In this document: piece by piece, positions 18,538 to 27,640 of the stretch | Position numbering within the stretch: position 1 is the stretch's first letter | How the letters are laid out: every line of letters starts with the position of its first letter | Origin: Bacteroidota bacterium | Lineage (GTDB): Bacteria; Bacteroidota; Ignavibacteria; UBA10030; UBA6906 | Length of the DNA stretch: 64,000 nucleotides | Reading direction: 5' to 3' | Assembly (NCBI GenBank): GCA_030835135.1 | Contig: JAUQWO010000011.1 | Span: 62,001-126,000 of the forward strand | The notes under the pieces: model-generated | What the model saw: only the letters and a program-made list of their open reading frames with translations | What the model was told of the DNA's origin: nothing | Database searches by the model: none | Program-made: the position numbers and the translations under genes

Positions 18538-19715
18538 GTGCTCTCCCTACGGAGATCGGAGCGTCGATCGAACGGCTGGATGCGTGGCTTGTACGGAACG
18601 ACTATAAAGCGTATGATCCGTTTGACGGCCTCTCGTCATATCTCCGCCCCCTGACCTTCAGGCTGCGGTTCCCGCAGCAGGTGCTCCAGCAGGCGGTGCG
18701 GCGGAACCCGTTCAACCTGCGCCCCATGCTCGGCATCAAACCGCACACGAGCACGAAGGGAATGGGCTTCCTGGCGGGCGGCTACCTGAACCTGTTCCTG
18801 CTCACCGGCGAGAAGCGCTGGGAAGAGAAGATGCGGTGGGCCTTCGACTGGTTGATGACGAACAACTCGAAGGGCTACTCCGGGTATTGCTGGGGCAATG
18901 CATTCGACTATATCTCCCGCGGATCGGACATCCCCGCGGGAGCACCCACGGTCGTCTGGAGCGGCCTGATCGGGCATGAGTTCATCGAAGCCTACCGTGC
19001 CACGAAGGACCCGCGGTATCTGGAGGTGTGCCGCAGCATCGCAACGCACATCCTGAAGGACCTCCCGCGGTTCAAGGTGCCGAACGGGACATGCATCAGC
19101 TATGTCACGGACATGGAACTGGCCGTCCACAATGCGAACCTCATCGGCGCCCGGATGCTTGCGGAAGTGTACCGGGAGACCGGCGAGAAAGAGTTGTACG
19201 ATATCGCGACGGAGGCTGTACGGTATAGTGCCACGGCGCAACTGCCGAATGGCGCGTGGTACTACGGTGAGGATCCGATGTATCACTGGATCGACAACTG
19301 GCACAGCGCCTACAACCTCGATGCGATCCTCGGCTATGAACTGGCGACCGGCAACACGGAGTTCCATCCGTTCCTGGAGAAGGGGATGGACTTCTACGTG
19401 CAACACTTCTTCACGCCGGAGGGCGGACCAAAATACTACTGGGACCGGGCGTACAAGTTCGACATCCAGAGCGCCTCGCAGAGTATCGACACCCTGACGA
19501 TGTTCGCCCGTGCCTGGGATCGCCCGGCACTGCTCGATCTGGCGGAGAAGGTGGCGCACTGGACGATCCGGCACATGCAGGATCCCGACGGCTATTTCTA
19601 TCTGTGGAAGAACTCGTGGTTCACCAACCGCACTCCCACATTCCATTGGGGTGCGGCCACGATGCATCACGCACTGGCACATCACCTACGAGAGAGGATC
19701 TCCCGTGAACATTAG
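18534..19715 (+). CDS. Six-hairpin (alpha/alpha toroid) enzyme-like protein of EPS locus
   Basis: 393 residues, no signal peptide. Repeating helix-hairpin pattern with aromatic-rich strands ('YSGYCWGNAFDY', 'NGAWYYGEDPMYHWIDNWHSAYNLDAI', 'DGYFYLWKNSWFTNRTPTFHWG') matches the six-hairpin glycosidase/uronyl hydrolase-type fold. Conserved Asp, His and Trp in the predicted cavity would suit a sugar-processing enzyme (hydrolase, epimerase or lyase), but I cannot name the reaction. Its place directly before the GDP-mannose dehydrogenase, with overlapping ends, suggests that it acts on the uronic-acid polymer or its precursor. Proteins like this are sometimes given unrelated names in databases. Confidence 0.6.
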   Translation: MSALPTEIGASIERLDAWLVRNDYKAYDPFDGLSSYLRPLTFRLRFPQQVLQQAVRRNPFNLRPMLGIKPHTSTKGMGFLAGGYLNLFLLTGEKRWEEKMRWAFDWLMTNNSKGYSGYCWGNAFDYISRGSDIPAGAPTVVWSGLIGHEFIEAYRATKDPRYLEVCRSIATHILKDLPRFKVPNGTCISYVTDMELAVHNANLIGARMLAEVYRETGEKELYDIATEAVRYSATAQLPNGAWYYGEDPMYHWIDNWHSAYNLDAILGYELATGNTEFHPFLEKGMDFYVQHFFTPEGGPKYYWDRAYKFDIQSASQSIDTLTMFARAWDRPALLDLAEKVAHWTIRHMQDPDGYFYLWKNSWFTNRTPTFHWGAATMHHALAHHLRERISREH

Positions 19716-21018
19716 CATCTTCGGTCTTGGGTATGTCGGTACCGTGTCCGCGGTGTGTCTCGCAAAGCAGGGACACCGGGTCATCGGCGTCGATACCAAC
19801 CCCGTGAAGGTCGAACTGATCAACAAAGGCACGACGCCGATCGTGGAGCCGGGTGTTGAAGCCCTCCTGCATCAGGCGATCGCAGAACGGCGCCTGTCCG
19901 CCACGACGAACCTCACGGAGGCCGTCCAGGGGACCGATCTGAGCCTCATCTGCGTCGGTACCCCGAGCGCACCCAATGGCAGCCTGAACCTCGACTATGT
20001 CATGCGGGTCGCGGAGCAGGCGGGTCAGGCACTCCGTCTGAAATCGACCTACCACGGGATCGTGGTCCGGAGCACGGTGCTGCCCGGTACCGTGGACAAG
20101 GTTGCCGCGCTCGTGGCGAGAGAGTCCGGCAAGCAGCCGGGGAAGGACTTCGGGGTGGCCGACAATCCTGAGTTCCTCCGGGAAGGGACCTCGGTGTTCG
20201 ACTTCGAGAATCCCCCGTATACGGTCGTTGGAGGGTCCGATGACACGATCGTGCAGATGCTCCGGGAGATGTATGTCGGGGTCAATGCACCGTTCCATGC
20301 CGTCAAGATCCGTGAGGCCGAGATCCTGAAGTATGCCTGTAATGCCTTCCATGCCGTGAAGGTGACCTTCGCCAATGAGATCGGTGCCATCAGCAAGAAG
20401 CTGGGCATCGACAGTCACGTGGTGATGGACATCTTTGTCCAGGATACGAAGCTGAACATCTCACCCTACTATCTGAAGCCCGGATTCGCCTTTGGCGGGT
20501 CCTGCCTCCCCAAGGATGTCCGTGCCATCACGTACGAGTCGCGGCGCAACGATATCCTGACACCGCTGCTCAGTTCCCTCATGCCCAGCAATCAATCGCA
20601 GGTGCAGCGGGTGGTGGACTGGGTGGTGGCCACCAAGCGGAAGCGTGTCGGGATCCTCGGCCTGAGCTTCAAGAAGGACACCGACGACCTTCGGGAAAGT
20701 CCCATCGTCGAGGTCGTCGAAACCCTCATCGGCAAGGGCTACGATCTGTCCATCTACGACGCCAACGTGAACCTGGCGCGTCTGATCGGGGCCAACAAGA
20801 GCTACATCGAGCAGGAGATCCCGCATATTTCCTCCCTTATGAAGGCCTCGATGCGGGAAGTGCTGGACCATGCGGAGGTCATCCTTGTGGCCAACAAAGG
20901 GGCGGAGTTCAAGGAGATCACGCGCCTCGCAAAACCCGGACAGATGGTCTTCGACCTGGTCCGGATCACTGAAGACGGGAAATCGACGCATGGACACTAC
21001 GAAGGAATTTGCTGGTAA
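19705..21018 (+). CDS. algD: GDP-mannose 6-dehydrogenase-like (nucleotide-sugar dehydrogenase)
   Basis: 437 residues, start GTG at 19705 giving the Rossmann motif 'ISIFGLGYVGTVSAVCLAKQGH'. Catalytic Cys lies in 'FAFGGSCLPKDVRAITY' (about 267), and 'GLSFKKDTDDLRESPIVEV' and 'GANKSYIEQEIPHISSL' follow. These C-terminal stretches match AlgD better than the UDP-glucose dehydrogenases as I know them. Reaction: GDP-mannose to GDP-mannuronate with 2 NAD+. It implies a mannuronate-containing (alginate-like) polymer. Overlaps the preceding stop by 11 bp and the next gene by 29 bp. A UDP-sugar substrate cannot be excluded. Confidence 0.85.
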   Translation: MNISIFGLGYVGTVSAVCLAKQGHRVIGVDTNPVKVELINKGTTPIVEPGVEALLHQAIAERRLSATTNLTEAVQGTDLSLICVGTPSAPNGSLNLDYVMRVAEQAGQALRLKSTYHGIVVRSTVLPGTVDKVAALVARESGKQPGKDFGVADNPEFLREGTSVFDFENPPYTVVGGSDDTIVQMLREMYVGVNAPFHAVKIREAEILKYACNAFHAVKVTFANEIGAISKKLGIDSHVVMDIFVQDTKLNISPYYLKPGFAFGGSCLPKDVRAITYESRRNDILTPLLSSLMPSNQSQVQRVVDWVVATKRKRVGILGLSFKKDTDDLRESPIVEVVETLIGKGYDLSIYDANVNLARLIGANKSYIEQEIPHISSLMKASMREVLDHAEVILVANKGAEFKEITRLAKPGQMVFDLVRITEDGKSTHGHYEGICW

Positions 21019-22204
21019 ACATATTCTGCTGGTCATCGAGAACGAAGCGGTGCCCTTTGACCGGCGCATGTGGAACATCGCGCGTGCGCTCAAGGGAGCG
21101 GGCGCGCGCGTGAGCGTGATCTGTCCGGTCTTCGGCAGGGACAGCGAGAAGTTCGTGGTGCTGGAGGGGATCGAGGTCCACCGCTACGACAATGTGTTCG
21201 CCGACGGTTCGGTGCTCGGCTATTTCCGCGAGTATGGCACGGCCTTCGTGAAGACGTTCTTCATGTTCCATGCGCTCCTCTTCCGCGGGCGTATCCACGC
21301 GATGCACGTGGCGAATCCGCCCGACATCTTCTGGCCGCTGGCGATCTACGTCCGGCTGTTCGGGATCAAATTCATCTTCGATGAGCACGATCTCGCACCC
21401 GAGGCCTATCTGAGCCGCTTCGAGAAGGACCCGGCACACCCCGACCTACTGTTCAAGATCCAGCGGATGTTCCAGTCGCTGTCGTACCGGTTCGCTCATG
21501 CCGTGCTGTCGACAAATGAGACGTATCAGGCGCATGCCCGCAAACAGATGCCCTCCATCGTCGCACGGTCATTCATCGTGCGCAACGGACCTGACCTGGG
21601 TCTGTTCACTGCACGGCCGGCGGTCCCGGCGTTGAAACGGGGGAAGTCCTTTGTGGCGGCCTTCATCGGGGTCATGGCCATCCAGGATGGTGTGGAGTAC
21701 ATCCTGCGTGCCGTGCACGACCTGGTGCATACGCGCAAGTTCACGGACTTCGTCGTGTATCTCATCGGCAAGGGAGATGACTGGGACCGGTTGAAGGTGA
21801 TGGCGGAGGAGTTGAAGATCAGCGACTATCTGGTGTTCACGGGCCGCATCCCCGACCCCGAAGCGCTGGATATCCTGTGCACCGCCGATGTGTGTCTGTC
21901 GCCCGACCCCTACAACTCGCTCAACGACGTCTCCACGATGACCAAGGTCATGGAGTATATGGCGCTCGGCAAGCCGACCGTGTCCTACCGGCTGAAGGAG
22001 AATACGTATTCGGCGGGTGATGCGGCGCTGTACGTGGACAACAACGATCCCGTTGCGTTCGCCGGGGGCATGCTCCAGCTCTTTCAGGATGCCGATCTGC
22101 GTGCGCGCCTGGGTGCGATCGGCCGCCAGCGGATCGAAGAGCGCTTCTCGTGGCAGCGTCAGACCGTGCAACTCAAGGCAGCCTACGAGGCCGTCTGGCG
22201 CTGA
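20990..22204 (+). CDS. Glycosyltransferase, GT-B fold (family 4-like)
   Basis: 404 residues from ATG 20990 (the first codon giving a natural Rossmann start, 'KHILLVIENEAVPFDRRMWNIARAL'), overlapping the dehydrogenase gene by 29 bp. A longer in-frame extension exists inside that gene but is not expected to be translated. 'VANPPDIFWPLAIY', 'FDEHDLAPEAY' and the donor block 'TKVMEYMALGKPTVSYRLKE' are typical of GT4 enzymes that work next to GDP-mannose dehydrogenases. Probably transfers mannuronate or another locus sugar. Its stop shares TGATG with the next start. Confidence 0.85.
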   Translation: MDTTKEFAGKHILLVIENEAVPFDRRMWNIARALKGAGARVSVICPVFGRDSEKFVVLEGIEVHRYDNVFADGSVLGYFREYGTAFVKTFFMFHALLFRGRIHAMHVANPPDIFWPLAIYVRLFGIKFIFDEHDLAPEAYLSRFEKDPAHPDLLFKIQRMFQSLSYRFAHAVLSTNETYQAHARKQMPSIVARSFIVRNGPDLGLFTARPAVPALKRGKSFVAAFIGVMAIQDGVEYILRAVHDLVHTRKFTDFVVYLIGKGDDWDRLKVMAEELKISDYLVFTGRIPDPEALDILCTADVCLSPDPYNSLNDVSTMTKVMEYMALGKPTVSYRLKENTYSAGDAALYVDNNDPVAFAGGMLQLFQDADLRARLGAIGRQRIEERFSWQRQTVQLKAAYEAVWR

Positions 22205-23241
22205 TGGCCGGGGCCGCGCATATCGACCCCTCCCGTGATCCGCGCTGGCTGGCGTTCGTTGAGGACCATCCCCGGGCAATGATCTTTCATCATCCCGCAT
22301 GGATGGCGGCGCTGCAGGACACGTACGGCTACGAGCAGTGTTCACTGATCGTGACCGAGGTGGATGAGGTCCTTGGCATTCTCCCACTTCTCGGGATCGC
22401 GAGCAGATTGACCGGGAGGCGTGGTGTGTGTGTTCCGTTCTCGGACTACGGCTATCCCTTGTTCCGCCGTGCGTCGGGCCTCGATGCGTTGCTGGCCGGA
22501 TGTGAAGAGCTGAAGGCCCGCAAGCAGTGGAAGTATGTGGAGATCCGGGGGTTGGTGCAGCACCCGGGAGCGAAGCCATCGGCGACGTACAAGGTGCACC
22601 GGTTGCAGCTCGCGCCCGGTTCGGACGCGCTGTTCAAAGGGTTCACGCGGGGCGGCACGCAGGCGGCGATCAAGCAGTGCGCGCGGTTCGGTGTGCGCAT
22701 CGAACGGCGCACGGACCCGGATGCGCTTGCGGCGTTCCGCAGGCTCAATTATCAGACGAGGAAGAAGCATGGCATTCCTCCGCAGCCGGACAGGTTCTTC
22801 GATGCGATCCACAGGCATCTGATCGCCCGGGGCATGGGGTTCGTCTCGCTCGCGACCGAGCAGGGCCGTCCGATCGCCGCGAGCGTCTTCCTCACGTACC
22901 GGGGGACGCTGTATCACAAGTTCAACGCGTCCGATGAGGATGCGCTCCGGTTCCGTCCCAACCATGGGATCCTCTGGGATGCCATCCAGTGGGGATGTGA
23001 GAACGGCTATCACGCCCTCGACATGGGCCGGAGCGATCTGGACGGCGAAGGGTTGCTGAAATACAAGAGGAGCTGGGGGACGACGGAAAGCGATCTGACC
23101 TACGTCAGGTTCACGGACCAGCCGACCGAGATCCGGACCGGAGAGGGAGGAGCGCTGGCGCTGCTGGGTCCCGTGCTGCGTCATACGCCCGCTCCCCTCC
23201 TCAAAGCACTAGGGAATTTTCTGTATGAACATGTCGCCTGA
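22204..23241 (+). CDS. FemAB/GNAT-like acyltransferase of EPS locus
   Basis: 345 residues from ATG 22204, which overlaps the preceding stop by one base. The C-terminal half has 'FVSLATEQGRPIAASVFLTYRGTLYHKFNASDEDALRFRPNHGILWDAIQWGCENGYHALDMGRSDLDGEGLLKYKRSWG', split here only as the characteristic GNAT-6/FemAB strand and 'LL.YK..WG' motif. Such proteins occur beside exosortase/EPS genes and are thought to transfer acyl or aminoacyl groups to sugars. The substrate is unknown. Tight coupling puts it in the same operon. Confidence 0.7.
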   Translation: MAGAAHIDPSRDPRWLAFVEDHPRAMIFHHPAWMAALQDTYGYEQCSLIVTEVDEVLGILPLLGIASRLTGRRGVCVPFSDYGYPLFRRASGLDALLAGCEELKARKQWKYVEIRGLVQHPGAKPSATYKVHRLQLAPGSDALFKGFTRGGTQAAIKQCARFGVRIERRTDPDALAAFRRLNYQTRKKHGIPPQPDRFFDAIHRHLIARGMGFVSLATEQGRPIAASVFLTYRGTLYHKFNASDEDALRFRPNHGILWDAIQWGCENGYHALDMGRSDLDGEGLLKYKRSWGTTESDLTYVRFTDQPTEIRTGEGGALALLGPVLRHTPAPLLKALGNFLYEHVA

Positions 23242-24412
23242 CACAGGTACGCCGCCGCCCGCCGGCTCCGAACGGTCAACGATCCGGGAGCTGCTGAAGG
23301 TGCCGGTGGACCTTAGCGACCCGGTGGATGTGGACGGTGTCCTGGACCACTGGCTGTACGAGGGGTACGTCGACGATTCGCAGGGATGGAAGCGCCGCCT
23401 GTACTATATGATGAAGCCGCTGATTCCCAGGCCGATCCAGATCGCATTGCGGCAGCGGTATGTGAATGTGCAGGCGGAAACTGCGTTCCCCGCATGGCCC
23501 ATCGAGCCATTGCTCGTCACGAAAGTGGACGCCTATCTCCGGTCGTTGCTCGCAACGCGGCCGGAGGTCCCCCGGATCGCATACTGGCCGGGGAATGCCC
23601 GTGCGGCCTTCGTGATCACGCATGATGTGGAATGGGACACCGGTCTCCGGCGGGCTCCTGCGCTTGCGGCCCTGGAGAAGGAGCTGGGCTTCACATCGTG
23701 CTGGAACCTTGTGCCCGAGCGGTATCCGATCGACTGGGACATCGTGGACGAATTGAAGGCGGGAGGGTTTGAGATCGGGCTCCACGGACTGAAGCACGAC
23801 GGCAAACTGTTCCAGTCGCGTTCGGTCTTCACCGCGAGGCTTGCGGCCATCCACGCGTATGCACGGAAATGGGGCGCCGAGGGGTTTCGCTCCCCGTCGA
23901 CCCTGCGCAACGCCGCATGGATGACCGCGATGCAATTCACGTACGATAGTTCCTTTCCCGATACGGATCCGTATGAGCCGCAGACGGGAGGCTGCTGCAG
24001 CATCTGGCCGTATTTCCTGGGTTCCATGGTGGAACTTCCCCTGACGCTGCCGCAGGATCACACGTTGTTCGAGATCCTGCAGCACCGGGACATCCGTGTG
24101 TGGCAGGAAAAGATGGAGTGGATACTGCAGCACGGCGGTGTGGCAATGCTGAATATCCATCCGGACTACATGCTGGCGGATGACCGGTTGGCCCTCTACC
24201 GGGACCTGCTCCTCCACGTGAGATCCCTGCCGGGTGTGTGGCATTGCCAGCCCCGGGAGGCGGCCCGCTGGTGGCGCGACCGTCAGGCATCGGCGCTCCG
24301 GAGGGATGCCGGCGGGTGGCGGATCGAGGGACCTGCTGCCGGAAGGGGGAGCGTGCTCATGGCAAGGATGGGGAGCGATGGAGTGGTCACACACGACGCC
24401 GCGGCGGTGTGA
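23225..24412 (+). CDS. Polysaccharide deacetylase-family protein (second copy)
   Basis: 395 residues; starts inside the last 17 bp of the previous gene. NodB motif 1 'AFVITHDVEWDTG' and motif 2 'EIGLHGLKHDGK' (HxxxH) are present, and 'SPSTLRNAAWM' and 'LNIHPDYM' correspond to later catalytic-pocket motifs. No signal peptide. The first about 90 residues form a non-catalytic extension. It is not a close relative of the deacetylase at 15027, so the locus has two independent deacetylases. Its stop codon overlaps a CRP-like box that serves the next gene. Confidence 0.82.
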   Translation: MNMSPDTGTPPPAGSERSTIRELLKVPVDLSDPVDVDGVLDHWLYEGYVDDSQGWKRRLYYMMKPLIPRPIQIALRQRYVNVQAETAFPAWPIEPLLVTKVDAYLRSLLATRPEVPRIAYWPGNARAAFVITHDVEWDTGLRRAPALAALEKELGFTSCWNLVPERYPIDWDIVDELKAGGFEIGLHGLKHDGKLFQSRSVFTARLAAIHAYARKWGAEGFRSPSTLRNAAWMTAMQFTYDSSFPDTDPYEPQTGGCCSIWPYFLGSMVELPLTLPQDHTLFEILQHRDIRVWQEKMEWILQHGGVAMLNIHPDYMLADDRLALYRDLLLHVRSLPGVWHCQPREAARWWRDRQASALRRDAGGWRIEGPAAGRGSVLMARMGSDGVVTHDAAAV

Positions 24413-24423
24413 CGTGGCGCACA
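24408..24423. promoter_or_regulatory. CRP-like box E (TGTGA-N6-GCACA) upstream of the aminotransferase
   Basis: TGTGACGTGGCGCACA matches the CRP consensus in 9 of 10 half-site positions. It overlaps the stop codon region of the preceding deacetylase gene. A TAGATT element (TAnnTT class) starts at 24445, leaving exactly 21 bp between the two, the same gap as at boxes B, C and F. If transcription starts near 24457, the box is centred at about -41.5. Confidence 0.6.
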
Positions 24424-24444
24424 GATGATGAACAGGGACAACGG

Positions 24445-24450
24445 TAGATT
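24445..24450 (+). promoter_or_regulatory. -7/-10 element TAGATT for the aminotransferase gene
   Basis: Sits 21 bp after the CRP-like box E and about 50 bp before the ATG at 24499. TAnnTT is the core of the Bacteroidota-type promoter element TAnnTTTG. Confidence 0.45.
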
Positions 24451-24498
24451 CTTGTACCGGTCTCGATCTCAGCAACTCACGAACAATCAGGACATCTC

Positions 24499-25605
24499 AT
24501 GATGCGGATACCGTTTCTCGACCTCAAGGCGCAATACGCCTCTATCAAGGACGAAGTCCTTCCCGCCATCCACAATGTGCTCGACAATACCGCCTATGTC
24601 CTCGGCAAACCCGTCGCGGAATTCGAGGCGGTGTTTGCCCGCGAGCATGGTGTGCAATTCTGCTACGGATTGAGTTCGGGAACGGACGGCAACCATATCG
24701 TGCTCTGGGCCCTCGGCCTGAAAGCCGGTGATGAAGTGATCATGCCGGCGAACACGTTCATCGCCACCGCCTGGGGTGCGACGCTCTGCGGCGCGACCCC
24801 GGTGTTCGTGGATTGTGAAGCCGACAGCTACAACATCGACCCGAAGAAGGTCGAGGCGAAGATCACCCCGAAGACGAAGGCGATCGTTGCGGTGCACCTG
24901 TATGGCCAGCCCGCGGACATGGACCCGCTCCTCGAGATCGCGAAGAAGCACAAGATCGCGCTGGTGGAAGACTGTGCCCAGTCGCACCTCGCCGAATACA
25001 AGGGCAAGCGGACCGGCGGTCTTGCGGTCGCATCGTCCTTCAGTTTCTATCCGGGCAAGAACCTCGGCGCGTACGGCGAAGGTGGTGCGGCGGCAACGAA
25101 TGATGCGGCCCTGGCACGCACCTTCAAGATGATCCGCGACCATGGTGCCGAGAAGAAGTACTACCATGAGATGTACGGACACAACTACCGGATGGAAGGT
25201 ATCCAGGGCGCGGTCCTCGGCGTGAAGATGCGTCACCTCGCCGCATGGACGGAGGCCCGGCGGAAGAACGCCGCGCTCTACAACCAGGCGCTGAAGGGGA
25301 TCCCGGGCGTCGTCACGCCGGTGGAGATGCCGTACGCGAAGCACGTCTATCACCTGTACGTGATCCGCGCCCCGCGCCGTGATGCGCTCGCCAAGTCTCT
25401 CGAGGAGAACGGGATCGCCACCGGTCTGCATTATCCGATCCCGCTCCATATGCAGGAGGCGTTCAAGCACCTGGGCTACAAGCAGGGAGATTTCCCGGTC
25501 ACCGAAAAGGCCGCGGGTGAGATCCTGTCGCTGCCGATGTTCCCGGAATTGACCGCTGAACAGATCCAGTATGTCGCGGAGAAGGTCCGGGCGTTCTACG
25601 CGTAA
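24499..25605 (+). CDS. DegT/DnrJ/EryC1-family sugar aminotransferase
   Basis: 368 residues; ATG at 24499 or 24502. 'IPFLDLKAQYASIKDEVLPAI' is the usual family start and the PLP-binding lysine is in 'SFSFYPGKNLGAYGEGGA'. 'SGTDGNHIVLWALGLKAGDEVIMPANTFIATAWG' is the substrate/PLP pocket. Transfers an amino group from glutamate to a keto-sugar nucleotide. With the Gfo/Idh dehydrogenase and hexapeptide acetyltransferase of the next operon it forms a WbpB-WbpE-WbpD-like set for 3-acetamido sugars. It stands alone between its own promoter and a terminator. Confidence 0.88.
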   Translation: MMRIPFLDLKAQYASIKDEVLPAIHNVLDNTAYVLGKPVAEFEAVFAREHGVQFCYGLSSGTDGNHIVLWALGLKAGDEVIMPANTFIATAWGATLCGATPVFVDCEADSYNIDPKKVEAKITPKTKAIVAVHLYGQPADMDPLLEIAKKHKIALVEDCAQSHLAEYKGKRTGGLAVASSFSFYPGKNLGAYGEGGAAATNDAALARTFKMIRDHGAEKKYYHEMYGHNYRMEGIQGAVLGVKMRHLAAWTEARRKNAALYNQALKGIPGVVTPVEMPYAKHVYHLYVIRAPRRDALAKSLEENGIATGLHYPIPLHMQEAFKHLGYKQGDFPVTEKAAGEILSLPMFPELTAEQIQYVAEKVRAFYA

Positions 25606-25629
25606 GTGATCCGCCGTTGTTCCTGAACA

Positions 25630-25665
25630 CCGCACTGCCGGGGGTTCCACCCCATGGCAGTGCGG
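25630..25665 (+). terminator. Hairpin after the aminotransferase gene
   Basis: CCGCACTGCC (25630-25639) pairs with GGCAGTGCGG (25656-25665), a perfect 10-bp GC-rich stem 24 bp after the stop codon, followed by TCTGTGTTTC. The T-tract is weak but the stem is strong and position fits a terminator. Confidence 0.65.
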
Positions 25666-26007
25666 TCTGTGTTTCGGGGGGGCGGCCGGATCGTCCGGTG
25701 GATGTACCAGGTCCATACATCGGTGATGCACGGGAACATGTACGGTGAGGGGTTCCCTTGAAATACCACGCTCCCGGACGTTTCCCGATCTGGTATCCCC
25801 ACGGAAAAGTGCCCCTGGAAAGGGGATTTCAGGATGCAACGGGTGGGGGGAGAGCATCTCATCGTGTACCCTGGATCCCAGAAAGCCGCCCGGGAGAGGG
25901 GCGAAGGGTGCTAATCGTATGAGCGGCTAAGTGATTGGCACCACCGGAGGACCGGCGCGCGATGCCATCTGCCCCGGGAAGGGGTCGCGAACACCGTGCT
26001 TTCCACC

Positions 26008-26023
26008 CGTGATACAGGACACA
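26008..26023. promoter_or_regulatory. CRP-like box F (CGTGA-N6-ACACA), degenerate
   Basis: CGTGATACAGGACACA matches 8 of 10 half-site positions of TGTGA-N6-TCACA. On its own this would be weak, but a TACATT element starts at 26045, exactly 21 bp after it, as at boxes B, C and E. It precedes the sugar-transferase operon starting at 26165. Confidence 0.45.
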
Positions 26024-26044
26024 ACTCCCGCCTTGGGATCTTTC

Positions 26045-26050
26045 TACATT
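26045..26050 (+). promoter_or_regulatory. -7/-10 element TACATT for the sugar-transferase operon
   Basis: TACATTGT fits TAnnTT(T)G and is the only good element at the CRP-class spacing from box F. It predicts a leader of roughly 108 nt before the ATG at 26165. Confidence 0.4.
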
Positions 26051-26164
26051 GTACACGTCAACGACAGTCACTATCTCCGCTACACCAATTTGCTTTTGGA
26101 CGCCCTTTTAATTTACTTTGCAGTGGTCACACTCGCTGGACACTTTTCTGAGGGGTGAGAGACT

Positions 26165-27628
26165 ATGGTATCGCTTCGCAAACGAGCAGTGCACGCATTC
26201 ATCCTTCCCGTGCTGGACTGGCTCACCATCGTTGCGGCTTTGATCTTTGCGATCATCTTCCGTGGCCGGGAATTCGCGGGTGAATTCACCTTCGTGGGCG
26301 CGCCGCTTGAAGGTGAGATCGTCTTTCTTGTGACCTTTGGTGCCGCCGCGACCCTTTTCTTCCGTTACCAGAGTCTGTACAAGGTCAACGTCTTCGTCAC
26401 CGTGGCGGATCAGATCATCCGCATCCTGAAGGCGCTGTTGTACACGATCCTTGGCCTTGCCCTGCTGTCCTTCTTCATCCGGACCAATTGGATCCTGGAC
26501 AGCCGTCTTGCGATGGCGTACTTCAGCGTGGCGGCTGCCCTTCTGCTCATCGGCGGCCGGGCCATCGTCTTCCGCAACATCTATTTGTGGCTGTCCCGCC
26601 GGAAGGTGTTCCACCGTAACGCCCTGATCGTGGGCGCCGGGGAGAACGGCAAGAATCTGGCCATCAATCTGTTCCTGAATGACCACCTCGGCCTGAACCT
26701 CGTCGGGTTCCTGGATGACGAGCTTCCGCTGGGCAAGGTCGTGTTCAACCGGGCGAAGGTCATCGGCCGCGTTGCGGAGTTGAAGGATATCGTCAAGGTC
26801 TTCGAAGTGCAGGAAGTGATCATCAGTCTGGAGAATGTGGATCACGGCAGTCTGATCAATGTGCTCGAGATCGCGACGTCCACCGATGCGGTCGTGAAGA
26901 TCACCTCACCGCTGTACGATGTGGTGCCCGCGCGCCTGTTCATCGAGAAGTATGGCAACCTGCCCGTGGTCGGGGTGTCACAGTTCAGCCCGAGCCCGCT
27001 GATGGAAGTGTACAAGCGCATGTTCGATTCGCTGCTTGCCGCGTTGGGGTTGTTGCTGCTCGCGCCGCTCTTCGGAGCCATCGCGCTGGCGGTCAAGATG
27101 GGATCCGATGGTCCGGTGTTCTTCGCACAGACCCGCATCGGGAAAGGTGGCCGTCCGTTCAAATTTTACAAGTTCCGGTCCATGACGGTGGGCAGTGACA
27201 AGGACAAGGACCGGGAGAAGACTGTTGTGCAGTTCATGCAGACAAAAACCAAGAATACACCAACCGAACAGGCCTCTACCAAGATCGTTAACGAGTCGCG
27301 CGTGACGCCCATCGGGCGGTTCCTCCGCAAGACCAGCCTCGATGAGCTCCCGCAGCTGTTCAATGTGCTGAAGGGCGACATGAGTCTGGTCGGTCCGCGC
27401 CCCTGCCTCCCGTTCGAATGGGAACACTATGAGGAATGGCACAAGCGCCGCCTCAGCGTGATGCCCGGTTGCACGGGGATGTGGCAGGTCGCAGGCCGGA
27501 GCGTCGTCGGGTTCGAGGATATGGTCGTCCTGGACCTCTACTACATCCAGAATGCGTCGGTGCTGCTCGATTTCGGTCTCCTGCTCAAAACGCTTCCCGT
27601 GATGCTCTTCGGCTCCGGGGCCAAATAA
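26165..27628 (+). CDS. Polyprenyl-phosphate sugar-1-phosphate transferase (WbaP/WcaJ type)
   Basis: 487 residues. N-terminus with about four membrane helices, then a Rossmann-like CoA-binding-3 domain (about 145-270: '[19 protein letters not shown]'). A fifth helix at about 285-305 is followed by the catalytic bacterial sugar transferase domain with '[25 protein letters not shown]' (shown by its parts: Q-x-R-x-G, F-K-x-Y-K-F-R-S-M) and '[25 protein letters not shown]'. It starts repeat-unit synthesis by moving a sugar-1-phosphate to undecaprenyl phosphate at the inner membrane. First gene of the operon that ends at the terminator at 32295. Confidence 0.92.
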   Translation: MVSLRKRAVHAFILPVLDWLTIVAALIFAIIFRGREFAGEFTFVGAPLEGEIVFLVTFGAAATLFFRYQSLYKVNVFVTVADQIIRILKALLYTILGLALLSFFIRTNWILDSRLAMAYFSVAAALLLIGGRAIVFRNIYLWLSRRKVFHRNALIVGAGENGKNLAINLFLNDHLGLNLVGFLDDELPLGKVVFNRAKVIGRVAELKDIVKVFEVQEVIISLENVDHGSLINVLEIATSTDAVVKITSPLYDVVPARLFIEKYGNLPVVGVSQFSPSPLMEVYKRMFDSLLAALGLLLLAPLFGAIALAVKMGSDGPVFFAQTRIGKGGRPFKFYKFRSMTVGSDKDKDREKTVVQFMQTKTKNTPTEQASTKIVNESRVTPIGRFLRKTSLDELPQLFNVLKGDMSLVGPRPCLPFEWEHYEEWHKRRLSVMPGCTGMWQVAGRSVVGFEDMVVLDLYYIQNASVLLDFGLLLKTLPVMLFGSGAK

Positions 27629-27640
27629 GGAACATCTCTG

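Larger units (their letters stand above)
25666..26164. other. Hairpin-rich non-coding region, possible structured RNA
   Basis: No credible ORF. Several inverted repeats are packed between about 25760 and 26000: CCCC/GGGG around 'TGGAAA', CGCCC/GGGCG around 25890, a long arm GGTGC(T)AATC ... GATT(G)GCACC at about 25906-25942, CCGG-AGGA-CCGG just after, and CGCGA ... TCGCG enclosing a CCCC/GGGG hairpin near 25950-25990. The series ends just before the CRP-like box F. I could not match it to a riboswitch or ncRNA family that I know. It could be a small RNA or an attenuation-type leader from an upstream promoter. Confidence 0.4.
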
